DNA from: Hydractinia symbiolongicarpus
Lineage: Eukaryota; Cnidaria; Hydrozoa; Anthoathecata; Hydractiniidae
Length of the DNA: 64,000 nucleotides
Assembly (NCBI RefSeq): GCF_029227915.1
Contig: NC_079875.1
Coordinates: 25,554,001 to 25,618,000, forward strand
Direction of reading: 5' to 3'
A program made the position numbers and the translations under genes. The notes below the pieces were generated by a model. It was not told where the DNA came from and made no database searches. It saw only the letters and a list, made by a program, of their open reading frames with translations. This document shows, piece by piece, positions 46,319-56,038 of the stretch. The number at the start of each line of letters is the position of its first letter. Positions within the stretch are counted from its first letter, which is position 1.

Positions 46319-48717
46319 ATGAGTCATCAATGTGTTGAGTTTATTGATCGAGGCAGGACACAGATGTTGACTATCCCAAACGAGTGGATCAGTGGAGACA
46401 AGTTTTTTTGGCCCAATAAAAGTGTATATGAAGCAGGCAAACTCTTCAAAGCCAAAACACTCCCAAAAGATGATTGGCAAAGATATAAGATTACCAGGAT
46501 CTTAAAAAACGGTATTTATAAATTAAATTTTCAAGATGTTGTGATATCCTTAACAAAATAAGACAAATAATTTTCAAGTTTATAAATATATATATTGTTT
46601 TCGTTTTTAGGTAATGAAAGTGAATGTAATGCTGTGTCAAGCAGTATATCTGATAACGATGAATCAGAAAGTCCAGGTGTGTAAATCTTGTTTTTCCAAA
46701 GCCAATTTTATATCCATGCTTTTTAAACATGGTGTAATGTTTACTTCTAAAATTTTACTTGTAGTTTATAATGATTTGCTTCCCCAAACCTCGGAGTTAG
46801 CATTGCCAATTATTCCATCATTTTCTCCTCCAAAGAAAAAACAGCAGTAAGTATTGTCAAGAAATAAATATTAAAGTATGTATGAAAAAACAAGCGCTAA
46901 ACCGAAAGAGTTTCTATATATATATATATATATATATATGGATGAATTCTTAAGATAATAAAAAGTTTTTCTATAGCAATTGAACAATCTAAAAGGCTAG
47001 TATTTTTTTATACATACTGTATATTGAGACATATTTTACATGTCTTAGTGATTATAAAGAATTAACTTATTCTTCAGCCTTGCTAACGATGTGTCATTCG
47101 AAGTTCCTGACACACAGAATCTGAGTTTTTTGAACTTGTGCAATGTGGATAACAGGTAAATAAGATTATTTATTATATTGTGATTGTTTAACACCCTGTC
47201 TATAAAAAACTTGTTAAGGATTCAATTTCATTGGCATTATTGTTTACTTTTAATAGTTCGGCTTTCAATAATCTGTCATCAATATTGACACATCAGCCTT
47301 GCTTTGAAGAAAGTGGAAACACGTACGTTTTTGATTTAATTATTTTATTCGTTGTGTGATAATATGTTTGTAATGTGAAAATGTATGTGTAATGTTTTAT
47401 TGAGTTTTTGGGTCATTCTGAAGATTAGTTTCCGAATTTTTATAGCTCTCAAAGTTCATCAAAAAAACCATCATTAGACTCGTTACAAGGTATAACTTTT
47501 CTTTGTAATCTTTGTAAACGTCCAATACTATGTTTTTAATTTTCCTTTGTTTAAATGGGTTTGTTACATTTTATATACAATTTAGAAACATGCAATCAGA
47601 TTCTGGAGAATCAAAAGAAAATGTGCAGGTACCTTGTTCGCCTGGAAAGGCGAATAGATGGTATGGAAGGGCAAAACCAGGTACCAGTTGACAAAAGGCC
47701 TCTGGTTCAAATTGACAACAGGGAAGAACTTGAGCTTTGTGAGGAACGTTTGGGAAATCCTGAAGACTTCACGGCAATGGTGAGGTTTTTATTAGCCTGA
47801 TATCCCATTTTAACATTGAATGATATTTTTATTATTTGATCATTATCATTTAATGTCGACATCATGACTCAAATCGGAAAGCAATGTAAAATTGTTCAGT
47901 TTTAACTTTATGACTTTAAAAATAAACATCTGTTTATCGATAAACGCATTGGTGGGAACCAGGCTTTAGTGATTTTATTTATATTCTTAATTTTGAAACT
48001 AGCATTATTGTAATACCTTTAATTTACACAATCTAGTTTATCTTTTTAGAAACAACAAATATCACAAATTGGCGGGGTGGACTACAGAGATGCTGTACGT
48101 CTCGCAATGAATAGGTAAAGGTATAATTTTTTCTCCTTAAGGAAATACACTCTCCTTAGTAGTTTATTTCTACTTACCTTTAATTTTAATTTTAATTTTC
48201 GTCAGGATCTTCACCACTACATTCATGGCGCAAGCCAATTTAAAAGGCAAGAAAGACAAAGTCCCGCTGGAAGGGAAATTAATTTATAGAATTATAGTAG
48301 GTACGTGTATTAGCTGATGTATTACGTTGTTACCCTTCTATGTATGGTGTGTTTTCTCTTAGTTTTTGGATAGAGAGATTGATTGAGAAAGGCACGGTTG
48401 ATTCAAGTTATAATGTTTTAAGAATGTTCTACTGTGCTACAGTCATTTACAAAAATAATGAGTAAATCGTTTTGCTATTACATAGTATGCAAATGATCGC
48501 GTTAGGTTCATTGGTCTATTTCTCAAACATTTACTGACTACGTTTCTATAAAAATCTATTATTTATCTGGAAATAAGCTATTTCTTTCTCTCTAGAATCT
48601 GTCAACGAGCGTTTTAAAGATGCGAACGAACAAGAGATGAGACGCATAATTGGAACCAAACTTCGAAACGCTCCCAGTCAAAGGATCAGGGACATAAGGG
48701 GTACCTTAAATGTATAA
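46319..48717 (+). CDS. DUF4806-type accessory protein, ten exons
   Basis: Exons by GT-AG and phase: 46319-46511, 46611-46676, 46765-46846, 47078-47155, 47257-47322, 47446-47489, 47586-47779, 48050-48114, 48206-48300 and 48596-48717. All phases agree and the sum is 1005 bp (334 residues plus stop). The N-terminus has the F-I-D...V/T-I-P-x-x-W...WP pattern common in DUF4806 proteins. A serine/acidic linker follows, then a coiled coil (ENQKKMCRYLVRLERRIDGM). The C-terminal DUF4806-like region is E-L-x2-C/L-E-E-R-L-G...GG-V-D-Y-R-D-A-V-R. The biochemical role of DUF4806 is unknown. Its place inside the transposon suggests an accessory DNA-binding role like plant TNPA, which is inference. Confidence 0.75.
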
Positions 48718-49319
48718 ATTTCCAAAAAACAAATAAAAAGCCCTTTCGACTTACCTCATTTATGAATGTCATTTATACATTTAATATATCTCTTTTTGTT
48801 TCTTCTGAACAGACTTCCTTATTATTTCCAATATTTATTTTGTTTATTTCGGCCTTGCAAGCGTTACGACGAATTTCAACTACTAGCAACTTTCACAAAA
48901 TTTTTAAGGTGACTCTTTCATATGGCCTAAGCTCAATATGCTTAAGATTTTTTCGACTAGAGTTCCAATTTATGCTTTAAATAGCATGGATAAGTTCACA
49001 AGTAGAATTCGTATTACAGATTATTGTAATGATCACAATTTGTAAATATGAATATATAAATGAATTGTATAGTGTTGATTATTAATAATATTTTATTTAT
49101 TTATTTCCGGTTATATTTAAATTATATTTATGTAATTATAAAATATATTTATTGTACGAGTTTGATATAAAAAGTTCAAAATATTTTTATCGCAAAATAT
49201 TTGTCGTCTTTCATGTCGTTATTTCTGCAATTTATTAAAAATGTACGTTTTAAAACGTTAACGTAAACGTCTTAAATTTATTTTATCAAATGCCTACAAA
49301 AACAACAAAAACAAAGGAA
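48718..49319. other. no gene recognised
   Basis: AT-rich region between the accessory gene and the right subterminal repeats. Confidence 0.4.
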
Positions 49320-49645
49320 GACGTCTTAGATAGATAAAAGAAGTCTTTGTCAAGATGCATTTAAGAAGTTGCATTTAAGATGCATTTTAGTCGCTTCTAC
49401 ATCTGTAAAAGGTCTAAAAGGCGTCTTTAAAAAGACGCGTCGTAATAGTTTTTCTTAAAAACGTCTAAAAGAAGTCTTTGGGAAGATGCATTTAAAAAGT
49501 TGCATTTAAGATGCATTTTAGTCGCTCCTACATCTGTAAAAGGTCTAAAAGACGTCTTTAAAAAGACGCGTCGTAAAAAAATTTCTTTAAAACGTCTAAA
49601 AGACGTCTTTGGAAAGACGTCTTTTAAAAGATGTCTAAAAGAGAT
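49320..49645. repeat. right subterminal repeats, with a duplicated block of about 136 bp
   Basis: A block starting AAGTCTTTGTCAAGATGCAT at about 49341 is repeated at about 49478 with a few substitutions. Both copies end in AGACGCGTCGTAA and CGTCTAAAAG. AGACGTCTTTT palindromes follow up to the junction with rep at 49646. Confidence 0.75.
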
Positions 49646-50758
49646 CAGCATCTCCTTCCATGCTATCACTTCGGTGTTGTAACGAAAGTCGTTCAGGAAG
49701 ATAACCTCGCTGTTTTCAACTCCGAGCCATGCGTACTTGTCATTAGCCGGACTGCAAAACGTTTTGTAGATTTTTTGCAAGGGAGACAGTAAAAACGTTT
49801 TCCCACAATTTTCCGGGCCCGTTATAAAGATATTTCGAAATTTTCCTCTGCCCTTCGTTAAAAGATTTCGAACACTGGCAGCAAAAACTAGGGGGTTGAT
49901 GCTGTTGTTAAACAACACCTCCATCGCACATTGTAACCACTGCGAATTGCAGCCGCTCACACATGGACTCTCTCTCGCCTTCGTCAACAACTCCATTCGG
50001 GTCAACGAATCCCTCTGCAAATCAACTTTCGCACTGTTCATGATCCACGCATTATGTACCAATTCGGACAAACTTTTCTTTGAACGCGGCATAACAAAGT
50101 TTGCTAATTCCTTATTGCCTGCGTTCAGTCTCTCATTGGCAACGCTAAACAAAGACTTCACTGTTTTTATATTATGTGCAATGATAAACTCGCCTACTTC
50201 TAAATGTGTCAACCGTGCAACCTTAGCTTTTTTGCTCATGTTGTGTTCATTATTGTTATGTTTATCGGTGTTGTTTGCACCATTTTGTTTAGATAGTTTA
50301 TGTTTTTGACGATACGACTTTATACATAGTTTTGTTCTGGGAGAGCCGATATTCTCTAGGTTGGGATGTCCTTCGCTTTTATAAACATCACGATCAGTTT
50401 TACATACATACTTGTACGCACTATAGTAACTGTCGTGTGAATCTGAAAAGTGTAGGACTTGGCCGTGTGACTGCGACACTTGGTTTTTCACGCTCTTCCA
50501 TCGCTTAGGTCCTGTTTATTTAACACTCATGTGGTAGTGCTCCCCGCTGTCCTGGTGCTGCTCTAGACAACAGGCCCAGTAGTCAACCTTCGCTTGTCCA
50601 AAGCCCGAATTAAAATAGTTTGCAACGCATCGTCCGAAGCTTTCTCGTGTTGGAAATTTTGTTTTGTTCACCTGACTGCATGTTATTAAATAGGTCCTTC
50701 GTGCGGCTCGGTCACCTACAGAACTTTGTGTGAAATCAACCTGGTTGTTTTCGGCCAT
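49646..50758 (-). pseudogene. Rep homolog, unit 6, helicase C-terminal part missing
   Basis: Same HUH region and same stop (50516-50518) as the other copies. The helicase side is cut at 49646, just after the Walker B region (within WKEML), so motif C and everything beyond are absent. The frame then runs on into the CACTA-like element to 49427. Private changes occur (E to D, D to E and Q to K substitutions). Confidence 0.85.
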
Positions 50759-51254
50759 TTCGCGCTCTTAGTGTTGACGTGTGTGTGTCTATACAAGACA
50801 ATCTAAAATTACCAAAAGGAGCAGTTACAGGCGTAGCCACTACACACTGTAAGACTACAATCTTAGGTTGTTTTATCAAACTAGGGAAAATATGTAATAT
50901 ATTAAATGAGCTATGTTACAAGTAGAAGCTATGAGACCTTTTATTTAGCTATATATTTTATATTTTACAGTTTCTTTGGTTCGTATAGCAGTAGCTAGTA
51001 TTTCTCTGCTCTAATGTAAACAAACATGAATATATAAAACGGCTATGTTCTTTTACCTACGGAACTGTTTATTTCACGCTAAAGACCTTGCCTGTACAGT
51101 TGCCACCAACTTTACTTACATATTTTTTCAGCTAAATATTAGGAGAAAGGTAGAGCTCATATTTTGTCTAACCGCAGTACAGCCACTAGCCAAACATTCC
51201 TTAAAACATGGCTACTGAACACATGTGTGAATTTTATTTCATAAAATCTCCGGC

Positions 51255-52247
51255 GATCTAATACTGCGTTTCCCAACCTTGCCTCGCTTAACAGAGTAGA
51301 GCCCATTCCTCTCCTCCTTTTCTCACTTTGTTCGCTACACGAACGGTCAGAGCTCTTCGTGAATTAAAATAAAAACATTTTAATCCACGAATATCCTACC
51401 AAAAATCCAATAAATCTTTGTAATATGGAACAACAAGATAATATTGTCAATGAAGAGTCTAATGTCACCGAGAGTTTTGAATTAGAAGAACAAAATAATG
51501 AAACTGCTGGAGACTCTAATGAGCCAGCATGTGAGCCAGCTGGAGAAAACTCGTTTTACGAGCCAGCTATGAGAGAGGAGGAGGATGTATCTCCAGGGCG
51601 AAAGGTAAGGTCTTCCAAAAAGAAGTCCAAAAAAGGGAGGAAAAGAAAAAGATCTCCATCCTCCTCCTCGTCTTCTTCTTCAGATAGCTCTTCAGATGAA
51701 TCAGGAGAGGAAAACAAAATGGTAAAACGATTTAAAATAGTTCCCAAAACAGAGGAACACAAGTAGAAACTCCCAACTGGGATGGCAGATTATGCCAACC
51801 AGCATTTTCAGAATTATATTCCTGAAAAGGATTTAGAGGAGGGATTGTTAGCAAAAATTCCAGTTCCTTCAAATTTAAATGATGTAAAAAAACTGGACGA
51901 CTTTGTGAAGGACTTGCTATGCAACCAAACAGCGTCACTTCACATGGATAATACGATGGAAAAATTTCAGAATAAAATCCTTCAGGTTATGGGGCCCCTT
52001 TCCAGATTGTGGAAAGGGTTAGAGGACATTCGTAAGAGTGTGGGTCCCGTAAATGTACCTATAGATCAGTTTACGACACTCGTGGAGCAGTCGACAATTT
52101 TGCTGGGCCAGGCATCCACGTCCATTTCATATGCACGTCGCCTTTATGTTTTAAAGGTTTTGGTAAAGGATCCAAGAAAGGCAAAAACATTGTTGAAAGG
52201 CTCTACTCTGTTAAGCGAGGCAAGGTTGGGAAACGCAGTATTAGATC
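51255..52247 (+). mobile_element. DIRS-like retrotransposon, unit 6, internally deleted
   Basis: Left inverted repeat at 51255-51318. Sequence equivalent to 14600-17250 of unit 1 (2651 bp) is missing between 52199 and 52200, removing the RT/RNase H part and the whole recombinase. The right inverted repeat survives only from 52200 to 52247. Confidence 0.9.
51425..52199 (+). pseudogene. DIRS-like polyprotein fragment, unit 6
   Basis: TGG at codon 114 of the unit 1 frame is TAG here (51764-51766). The same frame is open again from 51782 to the deletion point and then runs into the right repeat, ending at 52363. Only Gag-like sequence remains. Confidence 0.85.
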
Positions 52248-53770
52248 TTTCTCCGATTTTATTTATAAAATCGGAATTACTTTGCGGGCGCTTCGCGCCC
52301 TTACGTAATTCGAGAATTGGACAAACTATGTCGAATATGTGGATTTCTTCTCCCGAAAAATAAGAACAATATGTTCAAGGTCTCAAACCCTAAGGTGAGT
52401 AAAAGAATGTTCATAAACATTGAAAATGACAGAGGCGCTCCACCCAACCAAAATCTGCATGAAGTGCTTCTCTAGACTTGGACAATTGGACTATAAAAAA
52501 GCACAAGGGACTTTGAGTTGTTTAAAGAAAATAATTTACAAAGAGGTGGCAAGCCACCGCAATGATGAACTCAACCTGTTAGGTCTTTGGAAACAAGCTA
52601 TAGGTTGTACTCCTCTAGAGAATATGCCTCCCTTTTTAAATCGTGTTTATATGGTGCATATTCGTCTCGCCCCGGCTACAACGGGAAACTCGGTAAACCG
52701 AGATCCCAGGCAATTGATCCGGGATCCCGGTCAAACGGGATGGGTATTTGTCCATGTAAACAGAAAAATCCGGTGGCTAAGTACGGAAAAAGTTTATGTA
52801 AGCTTTAGAAGAGCAAGTAATTATCACTATTAATGTAAATCAATGGATATATTTGTTTTTGTATCATAGTGTATTTGTTGAGGACGCAGAATAAGTCGGC
52901 AGGTTTTTAGTTTTTTGGAAGAAGTGGAAGCAATATTTTTTTGCAGATGCTACTTACAGGCTCAGCACAACAGACAGATAAATCAGAGAAAACCCCAAAC
53001 AGTCCCACTTTAAGAACATTTAACCAAAGTTCTGGAACATGTGATAAAGAAAATGCAAGAGCTGCGCTCTGCCTTTCATTACTGGCATTTATTTCATAGA
53101 ACTGACCCAAGTATCTAACCAACTGTGGGCTTTGTGACAGAGCGATGCGGAAGGTCTTTGGTTTAAACACGGTCCGAGCCATGGCAGAAGCTATAAAAAG
53201 GTAGATTTATCGTTTTCGCAGGCGAATAGCATTGCATCTTGAGCAACTGTTGTACTTGCATGCCTTACGTAGCTCTAATGGGAAAGAGAATAGGAGTAAT
53301 TACATCGCAATATAACTAGCCTTTTAAGACAGAGATGTTAATGAAAAAAGGTGGTTTCGTTCTAAACAATAAGAAGCAACTGGAAAACTTCTGTATTCTC
53401 CCCTTCACAGGGATGATGGAAAAGCTTATCGATTTCGGCTGTACTGAAATAAACACCTACGAATTTGGAAACATGAGGATTGGTGAAATTTACTCATGCT
53501 TGGGATCTGGCACGTGCCCTTGAGTAAGCATCCCTTGCCTCCTGTAAGACACCAACCACATTCATTGACACCATCCGCCAAAACCAATAACTTTATTAAA
53601 CGCTGGAAAAAGAAGAGTTGACAACTACAAATGGTATTATTGTTGCTTATACCTAGTGACACAGAGCCCAGGGCTTAGAAAGGTAGACTTGGAACCCAGC
53701 TCTTGGTTGTGACTAAGACTGAAAATCAGTACACCTGGAAATAAAAAAGCTTTCAGACCTTAGACATGAA
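52248..53770. repeat. array tail, unit 6 (right end of array)
   Basis: Same layout as the tail of unit 1, with the 20-bp segment present. It ends at TTAGACATGAA, after which the sequence is unique instead of joining rep. Confidence 0.85.
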
Positions 53771-54104
53771 CACTTAAAAAATTGTATTGTAATGCTTGGT
53801 CTGACCAAAAAACCGCCCCTTAGAAAGGCAGACTTGGAAACCAGTGGCAGCAACCCAGAATACCTTAGGCTCCCAGAAAAAGGTGCTGAATACACTTTCT
53901 TGCTTATTACAAGCATGAGTACTGCCCAACTTGGACCTATAACTATTCTCTTAGAAAATCTTAAAGAGAGAAAACAATCCTTCAATCACAAACAATACGA
54001 TATAAGACAGAGCTAACAACATAAGCAACCTGGTTACAGAACAAACACAAATAGAAAGAATGTATGTTTTAAAAATATACAATATAACAAAGAATTCAAT
54101 AAAA
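53771..54104. other. unique flank after the array
   Basis: No recognisable gene. A stretch at about 53819 (CTTAGAAAGGCAGACTTGGAA) resembles tail sequence at about 53676, a weak internal duplication. This is the original right flank of the duplicated stretch. Confidence 0.5.
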
Positions 54105-54750
54105 ACCCTCCTGTGCGCTGGAGTCACAAGTTCTGGCGCACAAGAGGTAGCTTTCCACATGTGTTACAGGGCCTCAACACTCAACCTTACACAGGAGGTT
54201 GTCATGACAGGACCACACTGTACATAATTTGACTAAGGGTTGAAGGGTTGTCAAGCCTGTAGGGCAAGTTAGTGAACTTGGGCACCTTACTAAACTAGGG
54301 TAATAAGTGAGGTCGTTACACCCAAAGACAAGCTGAAAGCAATCCCCCTTGCTAACTTTTAAGTTAGCAAGGGGGATTGCTTTTAAGAGTGAGCTGAACT
54401 CTTTATTTTTGTTTTGTAAAAATAGGAGGTAAAAATAATTTAGTTTTCAAATTGACACAATTGTTTTTTCTTTTTGAAAAGACTCAGGAGTAACACATTA
54501 GTTTGTTAGAAATGGTGTCGCACGTACCACCTAGAGTTATGATGCAGTCTTGGGGGAAGGCTTTTCAGACGGGTTGCTCTTACAGAAAGTTTGGTTTGTT
54601 TCTGTGGCAAGAATTTTGCATTTGGCATTAAAGAATCAACCACCGTTGGTGTGGAGGAAATGGAGGTAAGTCCATCTTGATTCCATTCTCTTGAAGTTCT
54701 TGCAATCCAAATACAACATGAGGATTTCATACATACATCAGCAAGGTTAC
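54105..54750 (-). mobile_element. 5'-truncated RLE-LINE copy without deubiquitinase domain
   Basis: Reading from 54750 down, the protein contains MKSSCCIWIARTSREWNQDG, clearly related to MKASFCIWIARDSPHWSQD in the large copy at 61549-63807. Its frame then ends at 54506 after about 50 more residues, with no deubiquitinase sequence. The 3' flank (54105-54330) matches the 3' flank of the large copy: AGCTTTCCACATGTGTTA, GGGTAATAAGTG, CCCAAAGACAAG. It is an ordinary truncated insertion in the same orientation. Confidence 0.75.
54336..54383. repeat. perfect 23-bp inverted repeat with 2-bp spacer
   Basis: AAAGCAATCCCCCTTGCTAA and three more bases are followed, after TT, by the exact reverse complement. 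It lies within the 3' untranslated part of the truncated LINE. The large LINE has single CCCCCTTGC segments at the corresponding place (61252 and 61393) but no hairpin. Confidence 0.9.
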
Positions 54751-54760
54751 AGCGTTGTGG

Positions 54761-55040
54761 CGCCGTAGATTAGTGGTTATAGCTCTCATACTCTGTGCGG
54801 GAGACAGGGGTTCGATTCCTCTTGACGGCGATTCAACATGAGCGAGTGAATGTTACTATAGCCCTGGGTTAACCCAAGCCATGTTAGGGAAATTGGGAAG
54901 ATTGCACACTGTGTGGGTCTGTGGGAAGATTGCACACTGTGTGGGTCTGTTAAATGTTGCCGGAAGTTGTCTAGTAGAGCGCTGGCTCTAATTGGGTCTG
55001 TGTAGCTCAAAATGAGCATTAAATACTCTAGGACTCTTTA
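54761..55040 (+). mobile_element. tRNA-derived SINE
   Basis: The head (54761-54830) has an A box (TAGATTAGTGGTTA, 54766-54779) and a B box (GGTTCGATTCC, 54809-54819) at tRNA spacing. Its ends can pair as an acceptor stem (CGCCGT/ACGGCG). The body follows, with a 28-bp block directly duplicated at 54895-54922 and 54923-54950. The right end is placed by eye. A functional tRNA is unlikely because the anticodon arm does not fold properly. Confidence 0.7.
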
Positions 55041-55403
55041 TCTAAGCCATGGCTCCTCCAGGAAATAAAAGACAGGGTATATCCCTCGATTTTGTGAGCC
55101 TAGCCATATCAAATATGCACATCTAACTGTCTAGGTTACGCATAGCTCGGAAAGTTTTGTTGCTGTTCAACCCTTATCTTTTTAGAAACAGTGAGGCTGA
55201 TTAGGAGATCTTCACAAGAAACCACTCCATCTTCCTACTAACCAAAAAACACCACTGGTATTGTGATGACTAATAAGCCAAAACAATAAGTCTTTTTCAT
55301 TGACCTCTTTAACCCTTAAAATAGACAATACACGAATATTATTCATGATGAAAAATGTACAAATATGACATGCATTTTGGTAATTTGGATTCTGTTAGTC
55401 AAG
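55041..55403. other. no gene recognised
   Basis: AT-rich spacer without open frames or repeats that I can assign. Confidence 0.5.
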
Positions 55404-55540
55404 AGGAAAATAATTTACAAAGAGGTGCCTAGCCACCGCAATGATGAACTCTACCTGTTAGGTCTTTGAAAATAAGGTAGAGGTTGTACTCCTCTAGAGA
55501 AAAAGCACAATTCTTCCTTTTTATCAGGACTTAATTAAAA
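55404..55540 (+). repeat. dispersed repeat shared with array tails
   Basis: GGAAAATAATTTACAAAGAG and onward, through CCACCGCAATGATGAACTC and TGTACTCCTCTAGAGAA, match 17578-17675 with about ten differences. Its end (CTCTAGAGA...CCTTTTT) also resembles the outer part of the RLE-LINE 3' flank (60820-60870). Confidence 0.75.
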
Positions 55541-56038
55541 AAAATTAAAAATTAAAATGACACAACACATTAGAAAAGATGAACAGAACTTTATCCAAGG
55601 GCAGGTAGGTTTCGACCCATATTTCTGAACCTAGGTTGCTATTTATCGACCAACGTGGTGAATTTAATGGTGGTGGACCAACAGTTCACCACATGTTAAT
55701 TGCGGTTCCTGAAGTAAGTACTTATACCTTGTTGAGAGGCTTGGCTTTGATTGCATTTAGTATTCAAGTGTCAACAAAGATGGCTACTAGCATCATTGAA
55801 GGATATACTTTAGAAACTCAATGTTATTCCAAATCTAGAATGGTAGACTATTGAAAAGGGTGGTTACAAGGCATGGACACTAGGGGCCCTCAAGGTAACT
55901 AACCAATACTGTTGTAAATCCAGGCCCCTAAGATTGCCTTGCCTACCTATAAAATGGGAGCAGCTAAAGTCAACTAGTTTCCATCATCACATTTTGCTAA
56001 TAGTTTGGTTTTAAATCTCTGTACTCAAAGTTCTCATT
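55541..56038. other. 5' region of the Ngaro/Pat-like element
   Basis: No recognisable gene. A 72-codon open frame at 55636-55854 has no domain. The stretch from about 55900 is likely the leader of the retrotransposon that follows. Its terminal repeat was not identified. Confidence 0.4.

Larger units (their letters stand above)
42303..49645 (+). mobile_element. CACTA/EnSpm-like DNA transposon interrupting the array
   Basis: The left end begins CCCAGCCGGCACAAGACGTC, followed by a dense field of AAAAGACGTCTTTT palindromes. The right end has the same kind of palindromes (from about 49320) but no inverted copy of CCCAGCCGGC. The left flank is inside the DIRS polyprotein of unit 5. The right flank is inside rep of unit 6, about 4.6 kb further along the expected array. 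The right tip and that piece of array were therefore probably removed together. It carries a tnp2-type transposase and a spliced DUF4806-type gene. The superfamily assignment rests on the transposase type. Confidence 0.75.
11841..53770. repeat. head-to-tail array of a 6.95-6.98-kb unit (Rep gene + DIRS-like element)
   Basis: Units start at 11841, 18822, 25771, 32733 and 39694. Steps are 6981, 6949, 6962 and 6961 bp, and the differences are fully explained by a 12-bp deletion in unit 2, a 20-bp deletion in the tails of units 2-4 and a 1-bp insertion in unit 3. Unit 5 is cut at 42302 by a CACTA-like element. Unit 6 resumes at 49646 and ends at 53770. Each junction joins tail sequence (TTAGACATGAA) to an internal point of the rep gene (CGGCTATTTG). 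The array therefore arose by tandem duplication of one stretch rather than by independent insertions. Confidence 0.95.

Noticed and set aside
42303-49645. Simple clean insertion of the CACTA-like element into one unit
   Set aside because: The two flanks belong to different places of the unit (DIRS Gag and rep), so a deletion or rearrangement must also have happened.
54761-54830. Functional tRNA gene
   Set aside because: A and B boxes fit, but the anticodon arm does not form a proper stem and the sequence continues into a SINE-like body.
55636-55854. 72-codon plus-strand ORF before the Ngaro/Pat-like element
   Set aside because: No domain, no matching start context, and it lies in the probable leader of the retrotransposon.
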